A DNA stretch of 64,000 nucleotides, taken from NCBI GenBank assembly GCA_030762935.1, contig CM060900.1, positions 373,258,632 to 373,322,631 on the forward strand, written 5' to 3'. This document shows positions 12,376 through 21,740 of the stretch, in pieces. The notes beneath the pieces are model-generated. The model saw only the letters and a program-made list of their open reading frames with translations, was not told the DNA's origin and did no database searches. The position numbers were made by a program, and so were the translations under genes. Origin of the DNA: Hymenopus coronatus. Lineage: Eukaryota > Arthropoda > Insecta > Mantodea > Hymenopodidae. Within the stretch, counting starts at the first letter, position 1, and every line of letters begins with the position of its first letter.

Positions 12376-12591
12376 GGCCACCCAATGGCCGAGTGGTTAG
12401 ACCATTCGCCTGTCACCTAGACAGACTGGGTTCGATTGTGGTGGACAAAGCGGCGCAGACGCGGGTTTTCTCCGGGTTCTCCATTTTCCCCCACCATCCC
12501 CCAGCATTCCACCGGTGCTCCATCATCATTCCGTGTATCACCAGTGTCAATGCCTGCGGCGCCACACGTAAACATTACCCCCAAAAAATAG
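12376..12591 (+). mobile_element. SINE1, full-length short variant
   Basis: Complete tRNA-derived element: A-box-like TGGCCGAGTGGTTAGACC, B-box-like GGGTTCGATTG, conserved GTGGTGGACAAAGCGGCGCAG, TTCTCCGGGTTCTCC, and a 3' end CTGCGGCGCCACACGTA with a short A tail. An 11-bp target duplication, TAATGAAGGGA, flanks it at 12365-12375 and 12592-12602. The head is closest in form to a tRNA with a long variable arm (Ser/Leu type); this is inference from the A box only. Confidence 0.9.
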
Positions 12592-12602
12592 TAATGAAGG
12601 GA

Positions 12603-12971
12603 AAATAAAAGCCTTATCCAAGTAAGTCACCCTGACCGAGATTCTTGAATCTGAGGCAGACACTTTCACAGCACTACAGAGGCTGGCACTATTCCCTCTG
12701 TCTCTGGGACGAAATGTGTAATGCAGCTAGTAAGCTCTATCTCAATTAAAATGAAGTAAATGCAATTTCCTAAGAGTAGTGTTTATACCCAATAACATCT
12801 CAACGACAAAATGTAGGTAAAGTCATGAGAATGTAACATATATGATGATTTTCAACATTATGTTAAATTTACAAGGTAATGTTTAATTAATTACAATGAG
12901 TATTTACGTAGATATGTAATGTATTAAATTATTATTAGATTACTACTTCCTCTAGCACGTATGTACGTCAA
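12603..12971. other. Unassigned sequence
   Basis: About 370 bases with no reading frame, tRNA-like box or duplicated partner that can be recognised. The start, ATTCTTGAATCTGAGGCAGA, resembles the anticodon region of the SINE6 head in reverse, and may be a small remnant. Confidence 0.4.
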
Positions 12972-13745
12972 TGTACATAGTAGCTAAAGAAAGTAGTGTA
13001 TTCCACTCAAAAGTTCGATGTCAAGATTCACCGGAAATATATGCTGAGGTCTCCTGAATCCGACAAAGGCATTTGTAGAAAAACGTTTATGTGTGTGTAT
13101 CTGTGGACAGCATAGTTCAGAAAAGACCGTTAAAAACCAAACTAGGTATTTGTGTTTAGTATTTTAAAAGGATGCGACAAGAAGATTAAAAAATACCACC
13201 ACAAACTACCCTTTAGATGGACATTTGTTTTAAATTTTGTTTTTCTCAAAAACGGCTTTAACGATTTTGATTAAAATACCGTATATTAAAGATATTTACA
13301 TCAGAAATAAAATTTATATTTTGAATTTTCTGGGAATAGCCTCTGAATATCTCTTCAATCAAGTTTTGTAGAATTTTGCATAATGGTTAAACCGTAAAAT
13401 ATAGGCAAAAATGTAATACTAAAAAAATGTAGATCTCGTTAAAACACATAATTTATGTAATATACGTTTTTCTTGTAGGGTTGACCGTTTTTGAGATATT
13501 TATTGGTTTAAGTTTTAAACTACCTAGCTTTTCTCAAACGGAACCATGCAAAGAGAACCGAACCCAAATTTACGTACATAGTAGCCAGCTTTTAAAAGAT
13601 TTGACTATCGCTTTAGTATGACGTATTCCCTTACTTGCCTTCTACTTACGATGAAGCAAGTGGTAAGACCAATTTCTCTCGATTAGCACGATGTAGATAA
13701 AGGAATAACCTTTGTAAGAATGGTGTGAATTTGAAACACCTATAA
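12972..13745 (-). mobile_element. Element X, copy X2
   Basis: Near full-length reverse copy. Reading the minus strand it starts with the AACAAACT/TTACAAAGG module, passes through AACGAGATCTACATTTTTT and AATTCAAAATATAAATTTT, and ends in AGTGGAATACACTACTTTC. The order of modules matches X1 and X5, which defines X as one element of about 0.8 kb rather than chance similarity. Confidence 0.65.
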
Positions 13746-13773
13746 AAAGTTATGTGAAGGGACAAAACACATT

Positions 13774-13775
<2 letters not shown>

Positions 13776-13805
<30 letters not shown>
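13776..13805. repeat. Poly-T run of 30
   Basis: Uninterrupted T run next to the end of element X2. It may be the A tail of a minus-strand retroposon, but no body was recognised next to it. Confidence 0.9.
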
Positions 13806-13806
<1 letters not shown>

Positions 13807-14106
13807 TTTGTTATGTAACTGTAATTACAGTTGTGCAAAATTAATACGTAAACTATGATAGCTCAAGAGTGCTTCATTCGTTTTCTATTTTCTGCTGTAC
13901 GCTGAGTTATTTTTTCACAGAGAATGCAGCGCTTTGACAACGAAGTCTCATCGCAATGCTACAGCACATTATATAAGCTAACTTATTTAATAGATTAAGT
14001 CAAAGTTACATAAGACTTAGTAGTAACTTGCCTTGGTGTTACAAACTTCAATATGCTTCTTCTTGCATTATATTAGTTGCATTACATTAGTTCTTTAAAC
14101 ATATTA

Positions 14107-14150
14107 ATGATGATGATAATAATAATAATAATAATAATAATAATAGTAAT
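14107..14150. repeat. (ATA/TGA)n trinucleotide tract
   Basis: A tract of TGATGA followed by AAT repeats. Copy 2 has the same microsatellite at 58681-58741, expanded to about 60 bp, with matching flanks such as AAGCTAAGA downstream. The tract therefore predates the duplication. Confidence 0.85.
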
Positions 14151-14220
14151 GAAATGTACTCTAAGAAGCTTCTACTCTTAGGGTTTTTTCCTAAGCTAAG
14201 AAGTGCTCTTCCCTGCCAAG

Positions 14221-15393
14221 TAGACATGGGTCGATTCATGAACGAATCATTCATATGAACGACTACCAGAAAAGAATCTATTAATCGTGTCTATCTTGCA
14301 ATGAATCGTCGTTCAAAAAGAATCGCGAGAATCGAAAAGAATCCTATGACTCGAAAACAGTATGAATCGTGTCAACCATAGGAGGTATCGTCTTCAAAAA
14401 GAATCGCAGATTTGAAGAATCGTGATAAGGTATTAGGGCTTGTTTTTCCTTTGCTTCCACATTTGGAAGTACCAAGCCGAGCTTCGACGAAAACTGCCGA
14501 GTGCGAACGATTATGTGCACAGGGAGTTATAACCATTTATTCCATTATGAGAAAATAAATAGGGCTGAGGCCATGATGCTAAACATAAGAATATATAAAA
14601 ATATAAAATATATAAATTATATATGTTTTTATATATAATATACAATACACACAAGAAAATGAACACTGCCGATCATTGCCGTAGCTACCGCGAGCGTTTT
14701 ATATTGTTTAGGGATGAGTTATTGTACATGTGAAAGCAAGCGTTAGAACTTACAACTGCAGCATCTTAAATATAATATACGCACAGCTAAATCGTCACTA
14801 CATTAGCAAGATATATAACTTCAGAAATAAAATTTTACGACAAATAATGCAATTATGCTTCAATATAATAAGTATAGGAACATACTATTCTAACACATTA
14901 AAATTTACCTCAAATATTCCTGAAGAAAATTTATAAATAGCTGTAACTGTTTGTAATGTTTTGGTTGCAACGTTACATTCAGCGTATGTATGATACTTAG
15001 GTTGGCTACGCGGAAGTGACGCATGCGCAAGGTTGTGGCACTTGCTAGCACACGACGGAATCTATGCTACACCATTACCATTATAAAACTTACATTACTT
15101 AATGGCACGCAAACGCGACACAAATACCGACATGCAGTCGAAGTTTAGGTGTCAATTTTAGACTTGAACAAATTTTTATGTTGTTTTATTTTTTCGAATT
15201 GAGGAAATTTTATCAAATATGTTTTTAATAGATGGAAAAGAGTAGGCCATTTTTATATAAATCACCGTTTTTATACCAAAGGAGCTACCATATGACAATC
15301 ATTCCCGTGTATAATACAAGTCGAACACAGAGTAAGCATGGCGACGATTAGTGAATCTTCAACGAATCGTAAAAATCGCTCGACCCAACTCTA
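14221..15393. mobile_element. hAT-like non-autonomous element with 8-bp target duplication
   Basis: The 1173-bp element starts TAGACATGGGTCGA and ends TCGACCCAACTCTA, an imperfect terminal inverted repeat. It lies between perfect 8-bp direct repeats CTGCCAAG at 14213-14220 and 15394-15401. An 8-bp duplication and TAGA-type ends are the known signature of the hAT superfamily. The left subterminal 220 bp is packed with AAAGAATC and GAATCG motifs, the kind of repeats hAT transposases bind. No transposase frame is present. Copy 2 lacks the element at the equivalent point near 58850, so insertion followed the duplication. Confidence 0.85.
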
Positions 15394-15414
15394 CTGCCAA
15401 GCTCCTTTACATAT

Positions 15415-15600
15415 TTAGGTAGAAAAAACCTGCACAATCAGCGTAAAAACTGGTTTAAGGGACACAAGTAACTCTAGATTAAAATCCACTCCAAAAAGAG
15501 ACCCATCACTAGATTTACACCAATTTTCTGACCACTTTATAATCTTGTTTTCCGCGGGTACACTGTTGTGGACCTCTGAAACAAACCTTCCATTGAGCAA
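15415..15600 (-). other. Open frame with transposon-like helix-turn-helix motif
   Basis: A 61-codon minus-strand frame contains SVPAENKIIKWSENW followed by KSSDGS. This resembles the [VI]P[SA]xxxIxxWxxxFxxTGS pattern of the short domain found at the N-terminus of many insect mariner-like and domesticated proteins (the DUF4817 type), from memory only. The homologous stretch in copy 2 (about 58880-58990) has an 11-nt deletion that breaks frame. It is probably a fossil fragment. Confidence 0.3.
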
Positions 15601-16230
15601 AGAGCTATCACGTGAAACCAGCGTTAAAAAATCAGAGGAAAATAAAAACGTAGATCCAAAACATTACAGAATCGATAGACATTGCCAATGATAGATAAGT
15701 TTATATCCAAAATAGAAGTTACCTGTGTCGCACGAAGTGTTAAGCTATATTTTAGAAAATACGTTTTCTATAAATCAATCATGTGCTATTGAATTATTAA
15801 ACTTTTAAATTCAAAATTAAAGCTGATATCAAGAAAAGGCTACTTCGAACTCATCTACTCTCAAGAAACGTATTCTGAAACTGTGAAAGCAACTGAACCC
15901 AAATTGCTCATGAATATTCTAAAGACGCAAACGCGTAAGTAAACTAGGTTATGAGAAAATAAAATCTTAAAATCTCACATGTTATCTGCAAACTTCTGAG
16001 TACGTTCATTTAAACGTCGCGTTTACACATTTAAATATTTAAAAAGTCGAAACTACAATTGAATGCTGAATTACAATGTTTAAAGATGACACCATGCTAT
16101 TGTTATGCTAAAAAGTTATTACTTTTGCAACTTTATCGAAAATTTAGTATCAAGTAACCCTGCATAAAACAGTGCTCGTGTTTGTTTAATAATAATAATA
16201 ATATATTACTGTTTGGTAACGTTTGCTCAC

Positions 16231-16278
16231 CACAGCGAATATCCACAGATTGCTGCACTGGCTAGATCTTCGCACCAT
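16231..16278 (-). CDS. Candidate first coding exon (signal peptide start), copy 1
   Basis: On the minus strand ATG at 16276-16278, in the favourable context AACATGG, opens 16 codons, MVRRSSQCSNLWIFAV, up to a GTGAGC donor at 16225-16230 in phase 0. The hydrophobic end suits the start of a signal peptide. Copy 2 keeps the donor position and phase (63309-63314), but there the ATG equivalent is CTG and a later ATG gives MKAFVLL. Conserved donor and phase with different start codons suggests a real, fast-changing first exon. The downstream exon carrying the rest of the signal peptide was not found. Confidence 0.4.
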
Positions 16279-16349
16279 GTTGCCTCTTCACCTGGCACCA
16301 CTATTCTGTTACGCAGACACAGGGGGAAGGTCCAACGCTTAGCTTACAA

Positions 16350-16357
16350 TGACGTCA
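16350..16357. promoter_or_regulatory. CRE-like palindrome TGACGTCA
   Basis: A perfect cAMP-response-element palindrome lies about 70 bp upstream of the candidate start codon at 16278 (minus strand). Copy 2 has ATGAGGTCATTC at the homologous place, so the site is lost or never formed there. Function is inferred only from motif and position. Confidence 0.35.
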
Positions 16358-16639
16358 TCAAGCTGGAGGTTTTACTGCTTGAACATGGCGCTCAATTGAA
16401 GAATGCGTGGGACAAGAAAGACGGAACAGGTTCTGCTTTTCTTTGTTTCCACAGTTCCGTTCCGTTTCTCGGCTCTCGTCTTTTGTTGTATGCGGCAAGG
16501 AAGTCTGGTTTAATAGAATTAGTAATGCTGATGCGGCAATCAGAGTTATCTTCTGGGAAGTGTTTCAAACTGTTACGCATTTGCATTTGCTTATGCAGAA
16601 ACCCTTTTAGCTCCACGTTTCTTCAACCATAGATAAATA

Positions 16640-17024
16640 TTATGGATAAGACAATGGGCCTCTTCAGACAACAAGGCTGTATTCACTATCACGTAATGAG
16701 AAAATATGCATACCAAAGGAAATGGCTCCGCAATAACGTATGAGATTCGCATTCAATAGTTACCGCGTTCGATTTCCGATGGAAACTCAAATACAGTATG
16801 CGTTATTTTAGTGAATTCCCGGAAGGGTAGCCAAATGCTGGAGTGATTCCCTTTCCACAACAAATCTGTTTCAAGGTTGTAGAATCGGCAACGACAGTTG
16901 GTTTGTTTTACACGATAGAATTTGCGCTTTGGAAAGATTTCGTCCTGGCACTTGTTAGATTACCCGGGCCCCTTTACTTCCTGAGAGTGTCAAACTTATT
17001 CCCGAGACCCCAGGGTTGCAAAAA
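16640..17024. other. Unassigned sequence
   Basis: No supported gene. Plus-strand frames in this stretch are short, unlike any family I know and not tied to splice sites. The duplication fades out just before it. Confidence 0.4.
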
Positions 17025-17187
17025 TATTTTGTTTGTTAACGACGCTGTCAAATTCCACAATCATATCAACTCAGCCGGTGTGCCCAAATTTCGTCCGATA
17101 GGAGTTCTCTCACATGCCAGTAAATCTATTGACATGGGGCTGTCGCTTTTAAACACGCCTAAAAACCATCGGTCTGTACGAACCCCT
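17025..17187 (-). mobile_element. SINE4 fragment, interrupted by SINE2
   Basis: Matches the SINE4 body seen at 27418-27640 (plus) and 38340-38540 (minus): AACGACGCTGTCAA, GGAGTTCTCTCACATGCCAG and GTCGCTTTTAAACACGCCT. Its tRNA-like head, expected to the right, is cut by the SINE2 insertion at 17188. Confidence 0.7.
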
Positions 17188-17400
17188 GCCGGTCCCCATG
17201 GTCACGCTCGCTAAAGCGTCTCGCTTTGGTGCTTCGTGGGCAGGGGATCGTGGGTTCGAGTCCCGCCTTGGGCATGGATGTTCTATGTTTGTGCAATGTG
17301 TATATGTTTGTAAAAGAAACAGTAAAAACAGTAAACCAGTAAAACCTACGGGGGGAAATGTAAATAGGGATACAGAAAAAAAAAAAAAAAAAAAAAAAAA
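17188..17400 (+). mobile_element. SINE2 with A tail and target duplication
   Basis: tRNA-derived head with GCTCGCTAAAGCGTCTCGC and B-box-like GTGGGTTCGAGTCCCGCC, then GCAATGTGTATATGTTTG and GGGGGGAAATGTAAATAGGG, then about 23 A. A 7-bp repeat AACCCCT occurs at 17181-17187 and 17401-17407. It is inserted inside SINE4, so SINE2 moved later. Confidence 0.85.
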
Positions 17401-17407
17401 AACCCCT

Positions 17408-17616
17408 AGGTTGTGGGTAGCCAAGGCAGGACTAACCAGAGTCAGAATTGATACCGTGTAGGGGACCCGGTAAAGTCCTGGATACGTTTCGGATCTCCTC
17501 TTCTTTCCTTCCTCCTAGAATTCACGTCAGAAGCTCATACGGCCCAGTGCGCTGCTGTGTTCCAGCTGCTGCAGACAAATCCGTCTGTCTATTCCTAAAT
17601 TCTAATAACAATATAT
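17408..17616. other. Unassigned sequence
   Basis: About 200 bases between two SINEs with no coding or repeat content recognised. Confidence 0.4.
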
Positions 17617-17622
17617 GTCTAG

Positions 17623-17847
17623 GCCATCGCCGTGACCGAGTGTTAGACCACTCTCACTCTGATGGCCGTGTTCGGTCACAGGCGACCGCATGTGGGATTT
17701 GTGGTGGACAAAACGGCGCAAGGGCGAGTTTTCTCCGGGTTCACCGGTTCGCATTTCACCGGTGCTCCATCTTCATTACATGTTTCATCAGTGCCATCGC
17801 CTATGGTGCCATATGTAGTAAAAGCGGGTGTTAAACACCATTAAAAA
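17623..17847 (+). mobile_element. SINE1, full-length
   Basis: Carries GCCGTGACCGAGTGTTAGACC, a damaged B-box region, GTGGTGGACAAAACGGCGCA, TTCTCCGGGTTCACC, GGTGCTCCATCTTCAT and the 3' end AAAGCGGGTGTTAAACACC. GTCTAG occurs at both ends (17617-17622 and 17848-17853), a plausible short target duplication. Confidence 0.8.
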
Positions 17848-17853
17848 GTCTAG

Positions 17854-18676
17854 ATCACATTTTTGTGTTATAGTTCCAGTGTATGGACAGGATGCACACA
17901 ATGGTTTTATCAAATTTTAAATCTGCCATATACGTATATAATGGAGCGGGACACCTCACGCCCTGGGGACTGTGGAAGATCTATTGCGGCTACAGCCCAG
18001 GTGGAAGGGATGAAATGAAGGAACAACTGGAGGCTACAGGCCGCAAGCAGGCAGGCCAGACAGACGCATGGAAGTATCTAAAAAGCCCTAGCCAGAAGAC
18101 ACGTCTTATCATGGAGCTCCACAGGGAGGGAAATTGACGTCTTGATAAATTCCGCTACCCACTAGTTTCCACGAGGAGTGCTCCAACTGTTCGGCACCAC
18201 TATACACCACGAAACATAAAAGCATACATGAAACAAGAGAAGAAAATGGAATTAAAGCGAAACGACAGAAAGGGAATCTATATAGATTAGAAACAACTTC
18301 ATCATGCTCCTAACGACCGGAAAAAACAACGAAAACAAGCTCAGATCTTGCAATCGACGGAAATCAACACCAGTTCTATAGAATGCGGGTCTCACAGGTT
18401 ACGGCGGAGCCATCTCTCAAGGTTTGTGTAAAGAAAACTTAAGAATAAAAATATTAGTAACAATGATTGAAGCCTTTTCGATAACTCCTACAAATGGGTT
18501 TAACTGTTATAACTAGAGTGAGCAGACGGTAACATTTGAGGGATTGCAAGTTAAGAGCATTACGGGAATTAATGAAGTCAGAGACTTCAGAGGGTAGGCC
18601 CGTACACTCACTGTCTGCTCTAGACTAGTGAGGTGATCTTAACTTACCCACTCTTCCTGTTTTGTGTTTTCAACAG
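17854..18676. other. Unassigned sequence, no gene supported
   Basis: A plus-strand frame at 17883-18137 is open for 84 codons but resembles no known protein, has no partner elsewhere in the window and shows no splice signals. The remainder is featureless, ending in a good pyrimidine tract and CAACAG acceptor at 18671-18676. Confidence 0.35.
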
Positions 18677-18805
18677 TATGCCAAACTACTGGAAGGATAT
18701 TTTGACGAACGCATCAAAAGTGCGGCGTTTGCAAATGCACTATTTGTAGAAGAGCTTGGGTCGGAGCTCACTGATAGAGATGCGGAGAGAAGTTTTTCTC
18801 CATAG
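18677..18805 (+). CDS. Candidate terminal exon of an unknown gene
   Basis: A pyrimidine-rich tract and CAACAG precede 43 in-frame codons ending in TAG. The composition is that of an ordinary soluble acidic helical protein, with YAKLLEGYFDERIKSAAF, then FVEELGSELTDRD. GC content and codon choice look more gene-like than the flanks. No upstream exon could be joined to it and the family is not recognised, so this is weak evidence for a gene or gene fragment. Confidence 0.3.
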   Translation, partial: YAKLLEGYFDERIKSAAFANALFVEELGSELTDRDAERSFSP

Positions 18806-21089
18806 AAACGCCACATAATAAAATATCTTAGGACCTTCACATCAAAATCTTTCAAACTGTATAGTGTTGTCTATTCCATTAAGTGTGACCATGATGAAAA
18901 GTTTCAGGTAGCATCTACAAGAAAGATTAACTACTATAACTGCAAACCAACAATTTAAGCACAAAATATATTGTAAATGTGCATTAATATAAACATTAAT
19001 TGTGCTGTACTGTTTTAATACCATAGATATAAGAATTATAAATAAACGCATACATAGCATTTCCATGTTTTTGAGTAATGTTTATTACGAGAATAATATA
19101 ACATGCAAACGATAAACATCTCATTTTGCAAAGGCCATTATGGACCTGCCTGCATTTATTTTGTGTTCGTTGTTAAAAAACTGGTTCGTAGAGCAAATGC
19201 TGCTTGCGTCTACAAGTAAATGTGTAGTGAACTTCACATCAAATGCGCTCTCTAGTTATAACGTGAATCTAACCATCAGACCGGAACGGCTAGATTGTGG
19301 GCATATACCTACCATTGAACTATTAGTCCATTGATAAAGCGTTAATTAATGAGTAGCTACAGGACTGAGATATCTCAGTGACGGATGAACTTATTCCTTC
19401 CTAATACTTTTTAGAAATTCCTGCACCTTCTAGACTACTTCACAAAACTTAGTCCAAGCATTCATACCTAGAGAGAACATAACGTTGATCTATGGCTTGA
19501 TACACCGAACATACTATTTGGGACCGAGCTTAAAGACGGAGATCCACATTATGTTACAGAAACACGAATCTTATACAATAAATTAAGAAGATAAAAGCAT
19601 TTCAACGTAAACTGCCTCATTGGCGAATAATTCTTAACACTAATAGATAAATCAGATTTGATACAGCAACACGCACTATGATTTATTTTTATATCGGTAC
19701 AAAAACTATTCTTACAAAACCTTAATTTCGATCTACTTAATCTTAATCTAGATCCGGTGTCACCAACAGGTTGCTCTTTGAGTAAATCAGAGGGAGCACA
19801 TTTGCTCGAAGCTCCTAGAAATCGCCTACTGTGCACTGCGTGACCAACTGCGCGGAAACCAAGAACAGATAAGAGTATGCAACATTTTGCGCTGGAAATG
19901 CATGCGTAATCCACATTTCGTAGGGGAATATTTCTATTGCAGTTCATGATTGGTAGAATAACTACCTTATTATGTCTCTTACATTAGTGTTTATATTTCG
20001 TGTATCAACATATAAACAGTTTTAATAGGTTTTGTGGTAGTTCGTAATTGTAAATAAATTATTACAAAAATAATGGCAATTATTTTAGTACTACATAGTA
20101 AAATAACAAGCTCCTTAACTTAGTTAATGCCAATGTAATCGCATTGTATCGAACAACAGTATAAGAAGTATTTTGTTATGCAAATCTTTTATATTTATAG
20201 CACCGAAAATGAGCAGGCATCTTAATAATTAATTGGTATATAAAACAATTCGAAAGAAACGTCTTCTCCTTGGTAACTGTCGTGTTCATTTGTATGCGTT
20301 GATGACACCTCAAATTGAATGTTATGAGTACAGACCTTTACCGCAAACTAAAAATTTATTCCGCCACTTCCTATAAATAAGAGATATTCATTCTAGGCAG
20401 GCATAAATGTAAGAGGCAATGACCTGAGTGTTGGATTGTTTTCTGTTCCCGCAAAATAATTTCACAAACTGTACAATGATGAGAAACAATCCCAGGTGTC
20501 ACGTGTTTACCCACTGCATGCTTGGAGCAAACCTAATTGCTGCGATACAAAATCAAGCGATTTGTTGACTCGTGATCTGGATAAAAAATTGATTACGCAT
20601 TTCGTTGTTGATACAACGTGGATACAGAAATCCGAAGCTACAGTCAAATGCTTCAAAGCGGGTGGCTATTTGCTGGACTTGAAGTTCCATTCGGTTCTCA
20701 TGATATCACGAGACACAACTGAATGTTGACAACACAAAAATTATTAAAAATTCAAACCAATTAAAACGGGTATCTCGGAAATGGCTGATGCCAAAAGAGT
20801 TGTTTGAAATAAATTGCATGCTTTAACAGGTATACATTTTTGTAGTGGAATATGATTTAATTTTTATTTAATTGTTAATTATTCTGCTCAAACGCAAGCT
20901 TTGATTTGAGAAACAATTGATGATGTTATTGCTCGCTGAACTGTAGATTCTCACAGGATTGGTTTCATAAGCTTAACACTCCCACGTCCATACTTTCAGC
21001 TTCTGAGAGTATTTAGGAACGATTTTGTTTAAAGAAAACTTCCCCCTCCCCAGCCAGAAATCGAATCCAGGGCCTCTAGTCTGACTCTG
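18806..21089. other. Unassigned 2.3 kb
   Basis: No supported gene. A minus-strand frame of 132 codons at 19549-19947 starts in a small GC-richer patch (about 19740-19930) but has no recognisable domain. A damaged SINE-like tRNA segment in reverse lies at about 21035-21085 (AAATCGAATCCAGGGCCTC). Confidence 0.4.
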
Positions 21090-21470
21090 GTAAGTTTTTG
21101 TCCCATAGGGTTCATCGATTTTACAAATGATACAAAATTCCTTCCGAACGAAGAGGATTTTACAGGTTACTCCCAGCAAATTCAAGATATACCTACATTT
21201 TATTTGTCATGGAAATATCTTAAATATAAAATATGTTAATTAAAATCATTAGTGCGTCTTCAGAGCATTTAAAAATGCTACAAAGTATTCCATGTAAAGA
21301 GTAATTTGGGTTTGGAAGATTTTCTTTTGAAAGCTTTGGTCTCCTCTTTGGAAGATGCTGAACAGATACCAAGCTTGGGATTCATCTAACATTTCGTTTT
21401 TGAGTTGTGCTATTCACAGGCGCACGCACACACGGGGCTTTTTTTTTTCTTCCAAAAATCGTATGTTTTG
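21090..21470 (+). mobile_element. Element X, copy X3 (partial)
   Basis: Contains AAATTCAAGATATACCTAC, ATTAAAATCATTAG, CCATGTAAAGAGTAATTTGGG, a TTGGAAGATGCTGAACAGATACC stretch and the ACACACGGGGCTTTTTTT segment. The first module and the terminal hairpin are missing. Confidence 0.6.
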
Positions 21471-21740
21471 CATTCTATTACCTTCTCTATTCACTATCGT
21501 GAACATTTGTTTATCTTCTACAAGCTAATCTGGCAAATGATTATTTTTCGATTTACTTCAAGTTTCGTTATAAATGTCGTTATATATGGGTACATGCTGA
21601 GACCGTTATTTGGCTTCTCTATAATAACCATGGTCATTTTTATTAATTGTTTATCAGTTTATATTTAAAGAGTGCAAATACTCGATTATTTCATGTATTA
21701 AGAGTGTAAAAATCAGCTTTTAGTAAGAGCAGTTGAGAAT

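Larger units (their letters stand above)
1..16640. repeat. Copy 1 of an old, direct segmental duplication
   Basis: Read against 43945-63620, this stretch keeps homologous blocks in the same order and orientation: 1-620 with 43945-44520; 5225-5880 with 44645-45260; 6640-8000 with 45600-46960; 8085-8165 with 55580-55690; 8290-9830 with 57060-58530; 13990-14215 with 58555-58850; 15480-15780 with 58880-59170; 15880-16600 with 62940-63600. Blocks look roughly 65-80% identical by eye. Sequence private to this copy includes the GGAT array, the X copies at 10.3-13.7 kb and the hAT-like element. Collinearity over eight or more blocks excludes a simple repeat explanation; the exact outer ends are not resolved. 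Confidence 0.85.

Noticed and set aside
12376..12450. tRNA genes at the SINE heads (also 17188, 25543, 33817, 51961, 63785)
   Set aside because: A and B boxes are present but the cloverleaf is damaged, and the heads are followed by SINE bodies, A tails and target duplications. They are tRNA-derived retroposons, not tRNA genes.
19549..19947. 132-codon minus-strand frame
   Set aside because: No domain, no signal, no splice sites and no partner in the window; the length is attainable by chance in a GC-richer patch.
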